Assembly: GCA_020744425.1 (NCBI GenBank)
Contig: JAGMUV010000023.1
Coordinates: 992,001 to 1,056,000 of the forward strand
DNA from: Dactylonectria macrodidyma
Lineage: Eukaryota > Ascomycota > Sordariomycetes > Hypocreales > Nectriaceae
DNA: 64,000 nucleotides
Direction of reading: 5' to 3'
Shown here: one piece after another, positions 23,998 to 35,102 of the stretch
How positions within the stretch are numbered: position 1 is the stretch's first letter
Layout: each line of letters opens with the position of its first letter
Notes under the pieces: generated by a model
Told to the model about the DNA's origin: nothing
The model's input: the letters and a program-made list of their open reading frames with translations, nothing else
The model's database searches: none
Made by a program: the position numbers and the translations under genes

Positions 23998-24576
23998 GGT
24001 GTGGGTGATTGACCTTGCCGTCCTGACCTTGACCATCTATACTTACTATGTCAAAGTAAAAAGGGATACTTTATAATTGTACGAGATATTTGTCAGGGGT
24101 TGTGAATCCGGAAGATAAAAAGTCCTGGTCGTTAGGGAGAGTGCCTGACTTCCGATCACGATCGCGGTATCGGGTTTCAAGTCCCGACGCCAGGCTGACC
24201 CACTTCAAGTGCTTTCTGGGACATCGCTCATACACTCGCCAGGAAAGATTTCAAGATAAATGAGAAAAATCGACTGTATAGCTGCTCTAGAGCACCTGTA
24301 GGAGGATTGTATGAGTGTGCTTTTCCATCGTCTCCTTTCTTTCAACTCGACTTTCATCTTCCGGGTAACACGGTCTGACCGTTGAACATTGCTCCTAACC
24401 CAAAAATGATGTAGCCTCTTTAGATGTTACAGGTACAACCGACGGTTGGTAAGCACGAAGCACGGTTCTCCTTTCAAGCTCGTGAAGAATGAACGATCTA
24501 ATGTATTGAAACCTGGACACTGACCCTGTAGCAAATTTGAGACCCTTGACTAGACAAGCATATCTACTCAGTGTTA
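23998..24576. other. Promoter side of the dehydrogenase; contains a tRNA-like segment
   Basis: The region holds the upstream flank of the minus-strand dehydrogenase and a tRNA-like segment listed separately. No protein gene is recognised. The right edge is the TA target site of the next transposon. Confidence 0.45.
24122..24199 (+). tRNA. Degenerate tRNA-like sequence (probable pseudo-tRNA)
   Basis: A B-box-like stretch GGGTTTCAAGTCCC lies between a five-base T-stem (TCGGG/CCCGA). An A-box-like TTAGGGAGAGTGCC lies upstream. Short outer arms CCTGG and CCAGG can pair. The putative anticodon region reads TGACTTCCGATCA. However, the T-loop has one extra base and both the anticodon stem and the seventh acceptor pair are mismatched, so a working tRNA is doubtful. 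Confidence 0.3.
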
Positions 24577-26452
24577 AGTCAGCGCACCCATTAGATGAAC
24601 AGGGGCTTAGCTGGACGCCCCACTTATACAATGACCAAAATCCTTATTTAACTTCACTTATACATAAAATAACAACCAAGAGGTCTAATTGGTCCATTTC
24701 AACTGATTTTTTATAAAATAACTAATGAATTTTCTAAATATCAAAAAACTAGCCAATAAAAACAAAGGAAAAACGAGCTATTCTGAATCTTCAACCTCAG
24801 GCGTTTTTATTCGCCTTCTTGCCCTCTTGACATTCTGAATGTCAGAAAATTCCTTATTTGGGTCTTTATAAACCCTTCCTCTTTTCTTAGCCTTTGATTG
24901 GCTTGAATCTCGGTCTTGGACTAGAATTCTGTCTTCTAATTGGGCGTTGTGTAAGTGAAGGTTATCATAACCCCGGTCAATAGCCCGAAATAGCTGCCTT
25001 GTGGTTGGGCTGTTGAGAAGTTCCTTCTTTTTAGAATGGACTAATAAAGCAACGTCTCTCGAAGTCTTAGGGGTTATAAAAGGGCTGATTTCAGACCTCT
25101 GATTCGTCTTTGGAGAAATGGGGGCTCCTAATTGGACCGTAATTGAGTCCTTAGGATCCTTAATAACGAATTTGCTACCCATTGGCTTTGAGATGTTGAT
25201 TGGCCACAACCCGGCTCCTTTCCAACCCGAACGGATATTTCGAGTAGTAATAGCCTTCTTCCTAGCCTGAAAATAGCATTTTAGAAAGTCTTCCTTCCTA
25301 ATTGGGCCAGCATTAGCAATAGGATTGGCTAGTAGTAAAGCAGCCCGATATGCAGCTTTAAGTGGCCTAAAGACTGATATATCAAGAGGCTGAAGAACGT
25401 GGCTTGTGTGAGGTGGTAAATAGAGTAAATGGACCCTATTGGTCATACAAATACGTATAAAATCAGGCGTTATGTGTGATCCATGCCCATCTAGGATAAG
25501 AAGCCGCTTTTCATTGGCCCGGGCAGGCTTTGAGCCCGGAAGAAAGACTTCCTGTAGCCACGCAAGCCCAATTTCGTTATTAGTCCATCCCTTTTTAGAT
25601 GATGTAAATCTCCAATTGGTCAGAAAGTCTAATTCTTCAGGAAACCATTGGTGCTGGACGTCTTTGCCTTTGAAGATAACCAATGGGTCAAGGCACCTTC
25701 CCGTTGCGGAAATAACCTCAAGAATAGATATCCAGTTAAGGTTTTGTGGCTGTTTCTTAATTGTTGATTGAAGCTCTGATTGGCCAACCACAAGCCCGTT
25801 AGATCCGGGCCCTTGGAAGACTCCAATTTCGTTAAGATTCCAATGGTTGCGTTGAGGGATCGATGCGACCTCTGGTTGGCCCAATAGATCAAAGAGCCCG
25901 CCAATAGCAGCCGGATTTGCTCCATTTATCCTTTCCGGTCGATTCCCTTTCCTTTGAGCGTTTTTATTCGCGGGTTGCGGCGCAGGAAGCCCTTCATCCA
26001 GTGTTTTCCGAGTCGTTGGTTGGTGCCGCTTTGGCCTAACAAGGAAATCGCCAACTTCCGGATCTGGCCATGCGTCAACGCTATGCCGAGCTTATCTTGA
26101 AAGATGATCCAATTAGTGAGCTGGTCTTCCTGATATTTGGAAAGCACCTGACGCCATTCGTGGGCTTCATTGCGGCTAGGTACGCCATTTATCTTGCTGT
26201 GTAGGGTTGATTTGGGGACTCCGCGCTGATTGGCTGCTTTTGATAATGATACGCCATTTCTCACATCCTGAATGGCTAGTTCAAGGTCTTCTTGGGTGTA
26301 TTTAGGCATAAAAAATAAGGTTATAAGGTTGAATTGACGAATTGAGTGTTATTGAAGGAAGAAACGCGTGTGGCTAGAGACGCGTTGTGGTTGACGCGGC
26401 TGTAAGTGGGGCGTTCAGCTAAGCCCCTGTTCATCTAATGGGTGCGCTGACT
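24577..26452 (-). mobile_element. Fot/pogo-type DNA transposon with 50-bp inverted repeats
   Basis: Inverted repeats at 24577-24626 and 26403-26452 match at 49 of 50 positions (start AGTCAGCGCACCC). Both ends are flanked by TA (24575-24576 and 26453-26454). The 1,876-bp element carries one minus-strand transposase gene filling nearly its whole length. Near-identity of the repeats and lack of RIP-style decay point to a younger insertion than the element at 17.6-19.4 kb. It inserted between the dehydrogenase and PRISE-type reductase genes. Confidence 0.93.
24778..26309 (-). pseudogene. Fot1-like DDE transposase, one frameshift
   Basis: The frame starting at 26309 encodes a psq-type helix-turn-helix (YTQEDLELAIQDVRNGVSLS, AANQRGVPKSTL) and a CENP-B-type DNA-binding region (HWMKGFLRRNPRIKTLKGKG), then stops at 25926. 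The rest continues in a neighbouring frame to 24778 with the DDE domain: NHWNLNEIGVF where relatives have the first Asp, LLILDGHGSH (second Asp) and LPPHTSHVLQPLD (third Asp, 35 residues on). A net one-base loss near 25928-25940 explains the break. First-Asp position carries Asn-Glu (WNLNE, usually WNMDE), a second possible defect. The C-terminus is basic (KAKKRGR, KRARRRIK). This copy is probably non-autonomous. Confidence 0.88.
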
Positions 26453-26552
26453 TATAGTGGACGCTATTCTTGGCCTTTCTTTATGATCACTAAAACGAGG
26501 TTTGATGATCCACTTCTTTGTGGTCGATTGGTGACGTCGACTAAGCTTTTAT

Positions 26553-27808
26553 CTACACTGGAGGCAATAGCTTCGCGGCTCGCATCCGCTCCCATGCGGT
26601 GATATAACCCTGGGCAGTGTCAATTTCCTCAGCGAAGCCAACCTCTCGAGATCGTGACAGATCGTACTGCCTGTCAAAATCAAACTGCACCAACATGAAG
26701 TGGACATGCTCCCAGCCTTGCTCATCGATGAGTCTAGCATTGAGCCCATACTTCTTGGCGATGTCAATCCACACGCCCTTATGTTCCTTCACGAACTCCA
26801 GCATTGGAGTCGAGGCAGCATCTGGCCCCCCTCCGACAAGCCCAAAATGCTCGCACAGCCTTGGCCAAACCTGAGCCCACGTAACCGTCTGACCGTCGGC
26901 GACGTTGAAAACACCGCCGTCTCCACATGTATCAGGATGGAGAGCAGCGAAGATTTCCAACTTGGACAAAATATCCTGAAACGTATCTGAGTGGGTTGCA
27001 TGGTATCCATGCTCGTACCCAGGGAAGGGAACAGTCATCCCGGCTCCCTTCACTTCTCGGTACATGCTTAGATAGATAGCAATACCTTGTGCCATATTCA
27101 TAGCGTTTGAGCCAGGAGCAAAGCCCACAATTCCATCAGGCCGGACTTCAGAAAAGGTCCATTGCTTTCCCTTTGACAGCTCTTTCAATAGGTCGTACTG
27201 AGTATAATAGAAGATCTTGCTTGCCCATGGCTCCGGAATACGGGGGCAATTCTCAGCCAGAGGTGGATGAATGCCGACTTCTTTGGGGAATTCGAGTCCG
27301 TATCTGGTAATAAGATGTCAGCACTGAAAATTGTGTCAATACAACCCGGTGGGTGTACCCTTTTCCGCCAGTCTGAAGAATCACGACCTGGAGCTTTGGT
27401 GAGACCTTCTCGACAGCACGCACAGCCACATCCAAGAGGTTTGTGTTGGTGGTCTTCAATGTTTCAAAGTCATTCTCCTGAATGTAGGCTATATACATGT
27501 CAGTTATCTGTGAAAGGAGTCCTTGTGATTCAGTGCTTACCAGTAAAGAAGACGTGTGACACTGTGTCAATGTCGGGGATCTTCTCCTTGAGCTGTAGAG
27601 CAACTTCCTCCACCGTCTTTGTCAAGTTGATGCTTGAAATGAGTCTGATGCGGTCATCCAAAGGAATTTGTGCCTGCTCAAGCGTGAGGGGTCGATTTGT
27701 GGTGCCCGTAATGCGAGTGAACGTGGTTGCGGAAGGATAAACCCTCGTCTGGTTGAGAAGAGACCAACCAGAAATACCAGAAGCTCCGAAAATTAGAGCG
27801 TGCGCCAT
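26553..27808 (-). CDS. PRISE-type NAD(P)H reductase (SDR superfamily)
   Basis: Three exons (27808-27541, 27488-27359, 27303-26553) give 382 residues. The N-terminus has a Rossmann glycine motif (ALIFGASGISGWSLL). Then come VFFTAYIQENDF, VILQTGGKGYGLEFP across the second junction, SKIFYYTQYDLL with the tyrosine region expected of the active site, and SEVRPDGIVGFAPGS. This order matches fungal relatives of plant progesterone 5-beta-reductase/iridoid synthase, often annotated as SirQ-like or NAD-dependent epimerase-like. Such enzymes reduce activated C=C bonds of enones; the native substrate here is unknown. It is divergent from the SDR at 28232 with about 420 bp between starts, suggesting joint control. 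Confidence 0.88.
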
Positions 27809-28231
27809 TTTGGAGCGAGAAACACTTTTCGGAAGGGTTTGAAATACGGTGAGGTGAGTGTGTTGTTAGGAGTGATTCGCACAGAAGATGCAGATGAACC
27901 GTAGAATGGCCTTTATCAGAAGTGGAGGAGACCATTATTACTAATAGGGCATTCACTTTGGGAAATATGACATCACCACGGTCGGAAGTCGTGAACCTTG
28001 ACACGTAAACTAGCATGCAGGTTTCCGGCCGGATAATGTGTCCGATGTTGCATTAGCTTGACACAGGGATTCCGCATGCTTTGTAGATATTGAGCTCAGT
28101 GGTGAGTGGGCCTCCGGCTTATGGAATCCGCCTACTTTAGAGCCATAGTCTATCTAAGACTAAATTGCCCATCTGAGACGATGTAAAGAGAACGCCCAAG
28201 CCAAGAGCTATTTCGAATCTCGTACGGTACT
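27809..28231. promoter_or_regulatory. Shared divergent promoter, PRISE reductase / SDR
   Basis: A 423-bp stretch between two divergent oxidoreductase starts. Head-to-head spacing of this size in ascomycetes often holds a shared control region. No specific binding site was established. Confidence 0.4.
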
Positions 28232-29148
28232 ATGACCATGGCAGTACTACTCAAAGGGACGGTTATTATGTACGTTCTGGCCCACACATCAAGGATCATA
28301 AACTAAGTCACCTGAAATAGAATCACCGGCTGCAGCACAGGCATAGGACGCGCGATTGCGATCGAAAGTGCTCGTCATGGCGCGAAGCTCGTCCTTCATC
28401 ACATTGGAGATGCGCAGTCAGAGAAAGACATCCAGACGCTTAAAACTGAGATTGCTGCCATCCGAGGAGCTGAGCAAACGGTGAATACAGCCGAGATTGC
28501 TGTGGATGTTACAGATCCCGAAGCCGGTAAAAAGTTCGCAGGGTCCTCAATAACACACAGAATAGGAAGCGTATAAGATAGGACATGCTGATTAGAGACT
28601 CCAGAATTGTTGACGCCGCCGTATCAACATTCGGAGAGATCAACGCCATCGTACACAACGCCGGAATTTGCCAGTTCGAGGACTTCACAGCCGTTTCAAA
28701 ACGCCAGCTTGATAAGCACATGAAGGTCAACTTCAGTGGGCCATTTTCCATAACCCAGGATATTGTCAAACAAATGATCGCACAGGGCACAGGAGGTGCG
28801 GTTGTCTCTATTGCTTCCATCACCGCGACTCAGGGATCCAGTCGGTTAGCCCACTACTCAGCAACGAAGGCTGCTATCCTGGGCATGACAGTTAGCTGTG
28901 CGGTAGCATTGGGCAAGTATGGGATCCGTTTCAATGCTGTGAGCCCTGGAACAATCGAGACAGGCATGAACAAGGCTGATCTTGCCGGATCTAAACGGGG
29001 GGCCATGGAAGGAAGGGTTCCGCTTGGGCGGCTGGGTATACCTGAGGACATTGCGAAGCCTGTGGTGTTTCTTATGAGTGACATGGCTCAGTACATATCA
29101 GGGCAGAATTTGATAGTTGATGGCGGTGCTTCAGTACATTATCAATGA
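28232..29148 (+). CDS. Short-chain dehydrogenase/reductase (SDR)
   Basis: Exons 28232-28269, 28321-28526 and 28598-29148 give 264 residues. The cofactor motif TGCSTGIG is formed just after the first junction. NAG is in IVHNAGICQ, the catalytic Ser is in SIASITATQ, and YSATK supplies the Tyr and Lys of the YxxxK motif. The end has VSPGTIETGM and ISGQNLIVDGGASVHYQ, as in classical SDRs. A second in-frame ATG at 28238 is an alternative start. The second intron uses the second AG of a TTAGAG acceptor to stay in frame. Family members interconvert alcohols and ketones with NAD(P)(H); sugar and polyol substrates are common and would suit the neighbours. Confidence 0.88.
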
Positions 29149-29957
29149 ACATCACCAGTTCAACTATTCAACGAAAGTGCGCAGTTCAGTTGCATGGATG
29201 TCTCCAAAGTGTCGACATTCTGGGAGCATGACCTTGTTAAACGTACCTCGAGGCTATTGACCCGCCATAACTGGTGATTCATCTCAGTAGTCAAAGTTCA
29301 GCAGGTGGTATGGCAGCGTTTTGCTTCATAATCGTCATTTTCCCTAAATTGTTTGACATTATCTCGACAACCGTGTCCATGCGTATGTTGCTCCAGGTTC
29401 ACCAATGCTCGCCTACTGCCTTTTAGTCGAAAATGAGGTATGCTACATGAAGCGAAAGAAAGTCAGGCCATGCCCCAACTGAGCACCATTTCAGGTGCTA
29501 TTACTTCTGTCAGGCTCTCGGTTTGCCACAATCGTCCTGGTGGAGCGAGTGGACGGAAACCTCAATCCGATCCAAGGGCCCACCCACATTTTTCAAGTTT
29601 TAACCTACGCAAATCCCGACGATCAATAATGGGTGGAATTTAATCAACAGCATAGGCTCCCAGGTAATGGCACTAGATTGATCTCCGGAAGAAGTATCGC
29701 CGATGCAAGATATCAGCGGTTCTGTGCCCACCCGTCTTCACTTGGCCCGGAGTCTGGATCCCGATTTGATCGACTCCGGTGCGCACCTCGGTCATTTTAT
29801 ATCCATACTCGCATCCTCCCAGGTCCCCCCTAGATCAAACTTAGTTCTTGCACTTCATCACTCGCATCGACCTATCGCCCCTAAACTACATACGTTTTAT
29901 TTTTATTTTTCTTCATCTCCACAATCTTCAGAAAAGCCAACTCTACGTCGAGCCACG
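29149..29957. other. Intergenic, upstream of the Gfo/Idh/MocA gene
   Basis: No gene is recognised. A pyrimidine- and T-rich leader (TTTTATTTTTATTTTTC near 29890) precedes the ATG at 29958, typical of a fungal 5' leader. Confidence 0.5.
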
Positions 29958-31122
29958 ATGCCACATGAACAGCAAAGCACAGTTCAGAATGGTCACTCTT
30001 TTCAGATGTCCCCTGTCAAGAAGCTGAGAGTTGGCGTCGTCGGAATTGGCCGCATGGGGCGGCGTCACGCCATAAATGTGCTTCATAAAGTGCCTCGTGC
30101 AACCCTGATCGGTGCTTGTTCGCCCGCAGAGGCGGACCTTGTCTGGGGTCGAGAACATTTAGTCCCGCATGCAGTTACTGTGGTGCCAACCTTTGATGAG
30201 ATGATCGAGATCCCAGGGTTGGATGCCATCATTATCTCATCCGCGACACACTTGCATGCGGAACAAACGATTGCAGCTTTAGACAAGGGGATCCATGTTC
30301 TTTGCGAAAAGCCGGTTTGCAAAACCTTAAATGAGGTTAGTTCCTGGTTTGAGGATCAAGCTTATGCACTTAGACTAACATTGAGAATAGCTCGAGTCAC
30401 TGGTGAAGAAGACTGAAGCAAGTCCCCGCGCAAAGCTAATGGTCGGCTTCGTCCGAAGATTCGACGAGAACTATAAGGAAGCATATGAGCAGATCCAACA
30501 GAACGCCATCGGAAGGCCTGTGGTTATCAGATCCCAGGGATGTGAGCCGTTAGATACGAGCCCCTTCTTCAAACAATACCTCAAGGATTCTGGTGGCGTC
30601 TTTATTGACAGCATCATCCATGATATTGACCTTTCTCTTTACCTTTTTGGAGAAGGATCGCAGCCAAAATCAGTCTCCGCATCCGGCGTTACTGCGATCC
30701 ATTCTGAGCTAGACGAGTACGGTGATGCAGACAACGTGGTTGGCATCTGCGAATACTGGGACGGCAAGATTGCGTTCTTCTACAACTCCAGGACTACTGC
30801 CCATGGATACGATAACGCAACGGAAATATTTGGAACAGCAGGGAAGCTCTCTATCAATTTGATTCCGAGACTCAATGCCATCGAGATTTGCGACAAGGAT
30901 GGGTTTATCAAGACACCCGCTCACCCAGGGTGGTACGACCGTTATGCTTCCGCCTTTGTGAGCGAGGCTATCGACTGGGTCGACGCAATCTTGGATAATA
31001 AGCCTATGCCTGTACCCTTACGGTCGTCATTGACTAGCCTGAAGATCGCAACCGCCCTTCAAGACAGTCTGAGGACAGGACAGAAAGTATTTTTTAATAG
31101 GGACGGGGTGCGTCAAGAGTAG
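29958..31122 (+). CDS. Gfo/Idh/MocA oxidoreductase (inositol/sugar dehydrogenase-like)
   Basis: Exons 29958-30335 and 30391-31122 give 369 residues. The N-terminal Rossmann motif is VGVVGIGRMGRRHA. The conserved EKP is in HVLCEKPVCKTLNE just before the intron. The C-terminal half has VGFVRRFDENY, GGVFIDSIIHDIDLSLYLFG (catalytic-region HDIDL), and ATEIFGTAGKL, all typical of myo-inositol 2-dehydrogenase-like proteins. The family oxidises cyclitols or sugars at one hydroxyl with NAD(P)+. The absence of an N-terminal leader implies a cytosolic enzyme. It lies between the SDR and the secreted GH93-like enzyme and may act on products of arabinan or inositol breakdown (inference). Confidence 0.92.
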
Positions 31123-31739
31123 AGCACCTAAGTACATGCAACGCTTCAGTTGGATTTGAATATATTTCTATGAATTCTGTTGAACAAAGCGTGCCTACAT
31201 TTAATCTAGCGATTAACTGTTTAGTCTGGTGTTGATCTTAAATGTCATGATTGCCTTGATCTAGGATGCCTCCGGCCCCCTCCTTCCTCATTCTCAATGC
31301 CAACGTCAAACTTAAAAAACAAAAGCTCTCTTTGGTCTCGAATAAGGTCTTACACCATATGTCGAGGTATGGCGCTTTGTTCTCTGTCTGATTTCGGCCA
31401 CTGGGAGCCTGAAGGAACCGGTACTGTCAGTTCGGCTGGCTCTATAGAGTCTAGTCCCGCAATGTCTTCTCGGTTTCATAGTCTCCATAATCCCGATTCC
31501 ACTTCTTCTCGGAACATTTGCGTCTCTCTTGCAGAAATGGCGAAGGAATAGTCGGTAAAACACCTGGAAGATCAGTGTGGACCACCTGTCATTGGGGCGC
31601 TTTACCAGGACCCTAGTCTTGCCGCCCCGCACCTTCCGAGCTCCCGGGGCTGGTACAGCAGCATTCTCGCAGGAGCTTAATAGGCGAGATGAACTTCTCG
31701 TATCCTAGCGTTGGTAGATTTCGTTCGGCAACATGCGGA

Positions 31740-31800
31740 AGCTGCTACTACTACGTAGTAAGTCCGCTGTCGGCTCCATCAAGGGCGAGCTGCTGCTACC
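31740..31800 (+). repeat. Dispersed repeat, copy A
   Basis: This segment matches, in inverted orientation, the segment at about 38990-39055. Shared stretches include GTCCGCTGTC, GCTCCATCAA and a following GCTGCTGCTA-like run, with scattered differences. In one frame both copies read PLSAPS and SCCY. It may be a relic of a dispersed element; its ends are not defined. Confidence 0.45.
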
Positions 31801-32380
31801 ACGAAGTCAAAAAGCACAGTTTTCTTCGCGAAAGCTGCTACGTATTGTCAATATGTATTGTCTTGCCAAGCGCGCCACCAAGTTCGAAGTCGGCTGGAGT
31901 GGGAAAAACAGAGCATCATGGGGATGCGCTCAGTCGAAATTACCCCTCATGATCTGAGCCCCTGCGGTATTTTGGCCACTCAGAGGCTGATATTTCCGTA
32001 GGGGTGATTTGCTCCGTAAAGTCTAAGGAGACTAAGTTAGTTCCTCGTTGGAGGGGTTATTAACGGCGGGGAACGATCTAGGTAAGTCGTCGAACGAGTG
32101 TAACCCAATGGCTTTGGCGAAAAGACCAAGGATCGGTAATTGCACGTCGTGATTGGCTCCAACGCCGGCTCTCTATGTCGAGATCTACATGTGCCACCAT
32201 GTCTTTTCAACTTTCTGCCCTGTTCCTCGCTTCTCCAACTCGTCTACCCCGCAAACGAACAAGGTCTGGGGTAGAGTCCCCGGTAATCACATTCCCCGCG
32301 GGGAAGAAGGAACATTCAGTTTCCTCGTTACTACAAACCGAGGTCTCGTGTATCACAGGGTTAACAGGTGAATGTTGGAA

Positions 32381-32388
32381 TATAAAAT
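32381..32388 (+). promoter_or_regulatory. TATA-like box of the GH93-like gene
   Basis: TATAAAAT lies about 145 bp before the ATG at 32526, a plausible distance for a fungal core promoter with a 5' leader of around 100 bases. The call rests on sequence and position only. Confidence 0.5.
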
Positions 32389-32525
32389 CACATTCCGGTC
32401 GCTCATTCTAGAGCCACACCCATCTCATTCAGACTTACATCACTCTGCTCATATCGTTTGCAAACCTGAACACTGTCTCTATTCAGATTCGTGTCGCTAT
32501 TCGGCATCAATTCCTCCTTACCACG

Positions 32526-33722
32526 ATGTACAACATCATGCGGGTTCTCACCATTGCTGCCCTGGCAGTTACGGCGTTGGCCTCTCCAGCCACGACGAGG
32601 GCCGTCACGCCGAAACCGTGGACCAACTTCAACGACAATGGTGTCTTCTATCCTCTCAAGAATGCCACCAGCTGGCGCACCCTTTACGGCCGCACTTTGC
32701 AGCTCCCGGATAATTCCATCCTACTTTCTTGGGAAGATTATGATCCCGATGCTGCTCTGACGTACTTTCCTATTTGGAAGTCAACCGACGGTGGTGCGTC
32801 ATTTAAATATTTCTCCAGGGTCGATGATCAGGTCAATGGTTGGGGCAACTGGTACCAACCTTTCCTCTATGCCCTTCCAGAGCCCATGGGTGGCTACCCT
32901 AAGGGGACAATTCTACTTGCTGGAGTCTCGACCCCTCGAGACCTCGAAGAGGCGTATATCGATCTATACGCTAGCACTAATAAGGGTCAAGACTGGCAGT
33001 TTGTCAGTCACATTGTTTACGGCCCAGGACGCGAAGTCATCGATAGGGGCCAACAAGCAGTTTGGGAGCCATTTCTCCACATGTATGAGGGGAAACTGGT
33101 CTGTCACTATTCCACCCAGGTTGACCCTAACCACAACCAAAAGCTTTCCCACAAAACTACCACGGACCTACGTAACTGGAGTACGGAGGTTGATGATGTT
33201 GCAGAGGCAGACTCGGGGGTGCGTCCTGGCATGGCGACCGTCGCTTACAGCTCGGTCTCGAAGAAGTACGTCATGACTTTTGAATACTGTGGCGGCCCGA
33301 TCGCTGGCGGCTGTCCCGTATATTACAAAGTCTCCAACTCTCCTCTTACCTTTGGCCCACTTGCTTCCCAGCCAATCATCCCGTCTGATGGCCAACTGAA
33401 CCCGAATGGTAGCCCCTTTGTCATCTGGACCCCCGAGCCAGGCAATAACGGCAAGGGAATTTTTATCGCCAATGGAAACAGCCGCGAGGAAGTGTTCGTT
33501 AACACCGATGCGGTTGACCCTAGCGGCTGGAAGCCAGTCAACGTTGGACAGTGGTCAGCCTACTCACGGGAACTTCGCATTATTAACACCCCCGCGAACA
33601 GTGCTGCTCAAGGAAAGCAAAAGCTCCTCATCACCAACGGTGGAAACATTGGTTGCTCTGGATCGTGTTACAATTATGTTGCTAATGGAGTAGTGGATAT
33701 CCCCAACTATCCACAATCCTAA
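32526..33722 (+). CDS. Secreted GH93-like exo-arabinanase (sialidase fold)
   Basis: An intronless frame of 398 residues. The ATG at 32526, or the in-frame ATG at 32541, opens a signal peptide (MRVLTIAALAVTALAS). The mature part is a beta-propeller-like protein with Asp-box-type repeats (STDGGASFKYF, STNKGQDWQF) and a conserved VWEPFLH segment. GNWYQPFLYALPEPMGG and LNPNGSPFVIWTPEPG match fungal GH93 exo-1,5-alpha-L-arabinanases and unreviewed 'BNR/Asp-box' relatives. GH93 enzymes release arabinobiose from the ends of linear arabinan outside the cell. Assignment to this family over other sialidase-fold proteins is likely, not certain. Its place at the end of a run of sugar-oxidoreductase and transporter genes fits a role in pectin side-chain use. 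Confidence 0.85.
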   Translation: MYNIMRVLTIAALAVTALASPATTRAVTPKPWTNFNDNGVFYPLKNATSWRTLYGRTLQLPDNSILLSWEDYDPDAALTYFPIWKSTDGGASFKYFSRVDDQVNGWGNWYQPFLYALPEPMGGYPKGTILLAGVSTPRDLEEAYIDLYASTNKGQDWQFVSHIVYGPGREVIDRGQQAVWEPFLHMYEGKLVCHYSTQVDPNHNQKLSHKTTTDLRNWSTEVDDVAEADSGVRPGMATVAYSSVSKKYVMTFEYCGGPIAGGCPVYYKVSNSPLTFGPLASQPIIPSDGQLNPNGSPFVIWTPEPGNNGKGIFIANGNSREEVFVNTDAVDPSGWKPVNVGQWSAYSRELRIINTPANSAAQGKQKLLITNGGNIGCSGSCYNYVANGVVDIPNYPQS

Positions 33723-35102
33723 GGTACAATGTCGTCCTAAATAGCATAGTCTTTGCCACAGCGACATGCTAAAACCCTCGATTATGGCTAAGACTCGGAT
33801 TTTTGTATTCGCAAATGATAGGATATTGCAGTTTTGTTAAAATTTTCAAATCACGCCTATAAGAAACGTACGACTATTCAAAAAAATAAAATAAAAAATA
33901 GAAGACAATCGTGTCAATTGTCGTGTAGAACACTCATCCACTCATCTTTTGATGATGCTTCAATTGTTAACCGTGCCGTCTAGTTGTCATATGACGAGAC
34001 CTGCCTCGCGCAGCCATCCTAATAGAGGTCTGTAAGTACAAAATGGCATGGAAAGTTCATAGCAACATAATGATACATAGTTGCTCGCTGCATCGCTAGC
34101 TCAAGGATCGCAGACGGCGAGTTTGATGGAAATCAAGATGACCAGGGTGATTACTGGCTTGATAATGGCATGGCTCACAAGGAAGAGTCAGTCCGAAGTA
34201 CCATTTCGGAGACCGCGAGATACAATATTCGCGGCATGCTGTGTCGTTACCCAAGGATTGATCGGGTGCCATTGCCCACTGGAGGTTATTGACTGCTACG
34301 GCTGCACACAATGCCGTTGTTCAACGACAGCACGAAAGGAGACGGCGAAGTATTGGAGAGAGGTCCCTCGACATGGAGGCAATGAGACGCTAGCCACAAC
34401 ACTTCATTAAGTCAAGATCAGCTTCAGTTATAGATGAAAAGCCCATCTACAAACTAGTTGTAGCAAACAAGCCCTGGACTATTTTGTCGTGAAAGGGTTA
34501 GGTAAAAACTAGCCACAGAAGCAGAACGAGTAGAGGTATGTCGAAGCGGTTTTGAGTAAGGTGCTAGTTCGAAACTTTGATATTTCTTGAGAAAATGGCC
34601 TGGAAAGGAGACATGCATAACGACCTTCGAGGATGGAGACAAACCGCCAGACACAGGCGAGCCTGACTGACAGAGATAATGCTGCCCGTTCACTGCGAAT
34701 AAAAAGAGTCCATAAAGTGCTTGGGATTTCTGAACAAGTGTGATAGTCGCTTGAACGCAGTCGTCAAATGCGTGCAGCCAATGCCGATATGCTTCAACAT
34801 CAAGATTGTCGGAGCCGCACCTGGACTTGCAAACACCTAACATTGGAAAAGCTTTGATGCCTAAGATCTTGAAGAGCCTGGAATGAATAGTTGAAGAATC
34901 TGGCGCTAGCTCAGGCAGCCAGCCTAGGCCTAATAAGACCTAGACTTTGTCAAAACCAGTGCGGCTGATGACTCGACTCACCTCACGCTACCTACACATG
35001 TAAATACTAGTGAAGCCTGAGAGCCAACCCCGCATGACTAATTTTGTTTTTATCAACTCTTTGTACCACTCGGAAGACAGATTCATTTGACACAACGCTT
35101 CA
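33723..35102. other. Intergenic, no supported gene
   Basis: A 1.4-kb stretch with an AT-rich 3' flank of the GH93-like gene (A-run near 33880-33900). Frames at 34081-34410 (plus) and 34454-34843 (minus) are open but show no domain, leader or splice extension. Regulatory DNA for the F-box-type gene probably lies at the right end. Confidence 0.5.

Larger units (their letters stand above)
31123..32525. other. Long intergenic region with a dispersed-repeat fragment
   Basis: This 1.4-kb stretch has several short frames without family features. It contains one copy of a dispersed repeat at about 31740-31800 (separate entry). Its right end is the promoter of the GH93-like gene, with a TATA-like box at 32381. 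Confidence 0.5.

Noticed and set aside
34454..34843. 129-codon minus-strand frame
   Set aside because: No motif, leader or exon extension is visible in the surrounding sequence.
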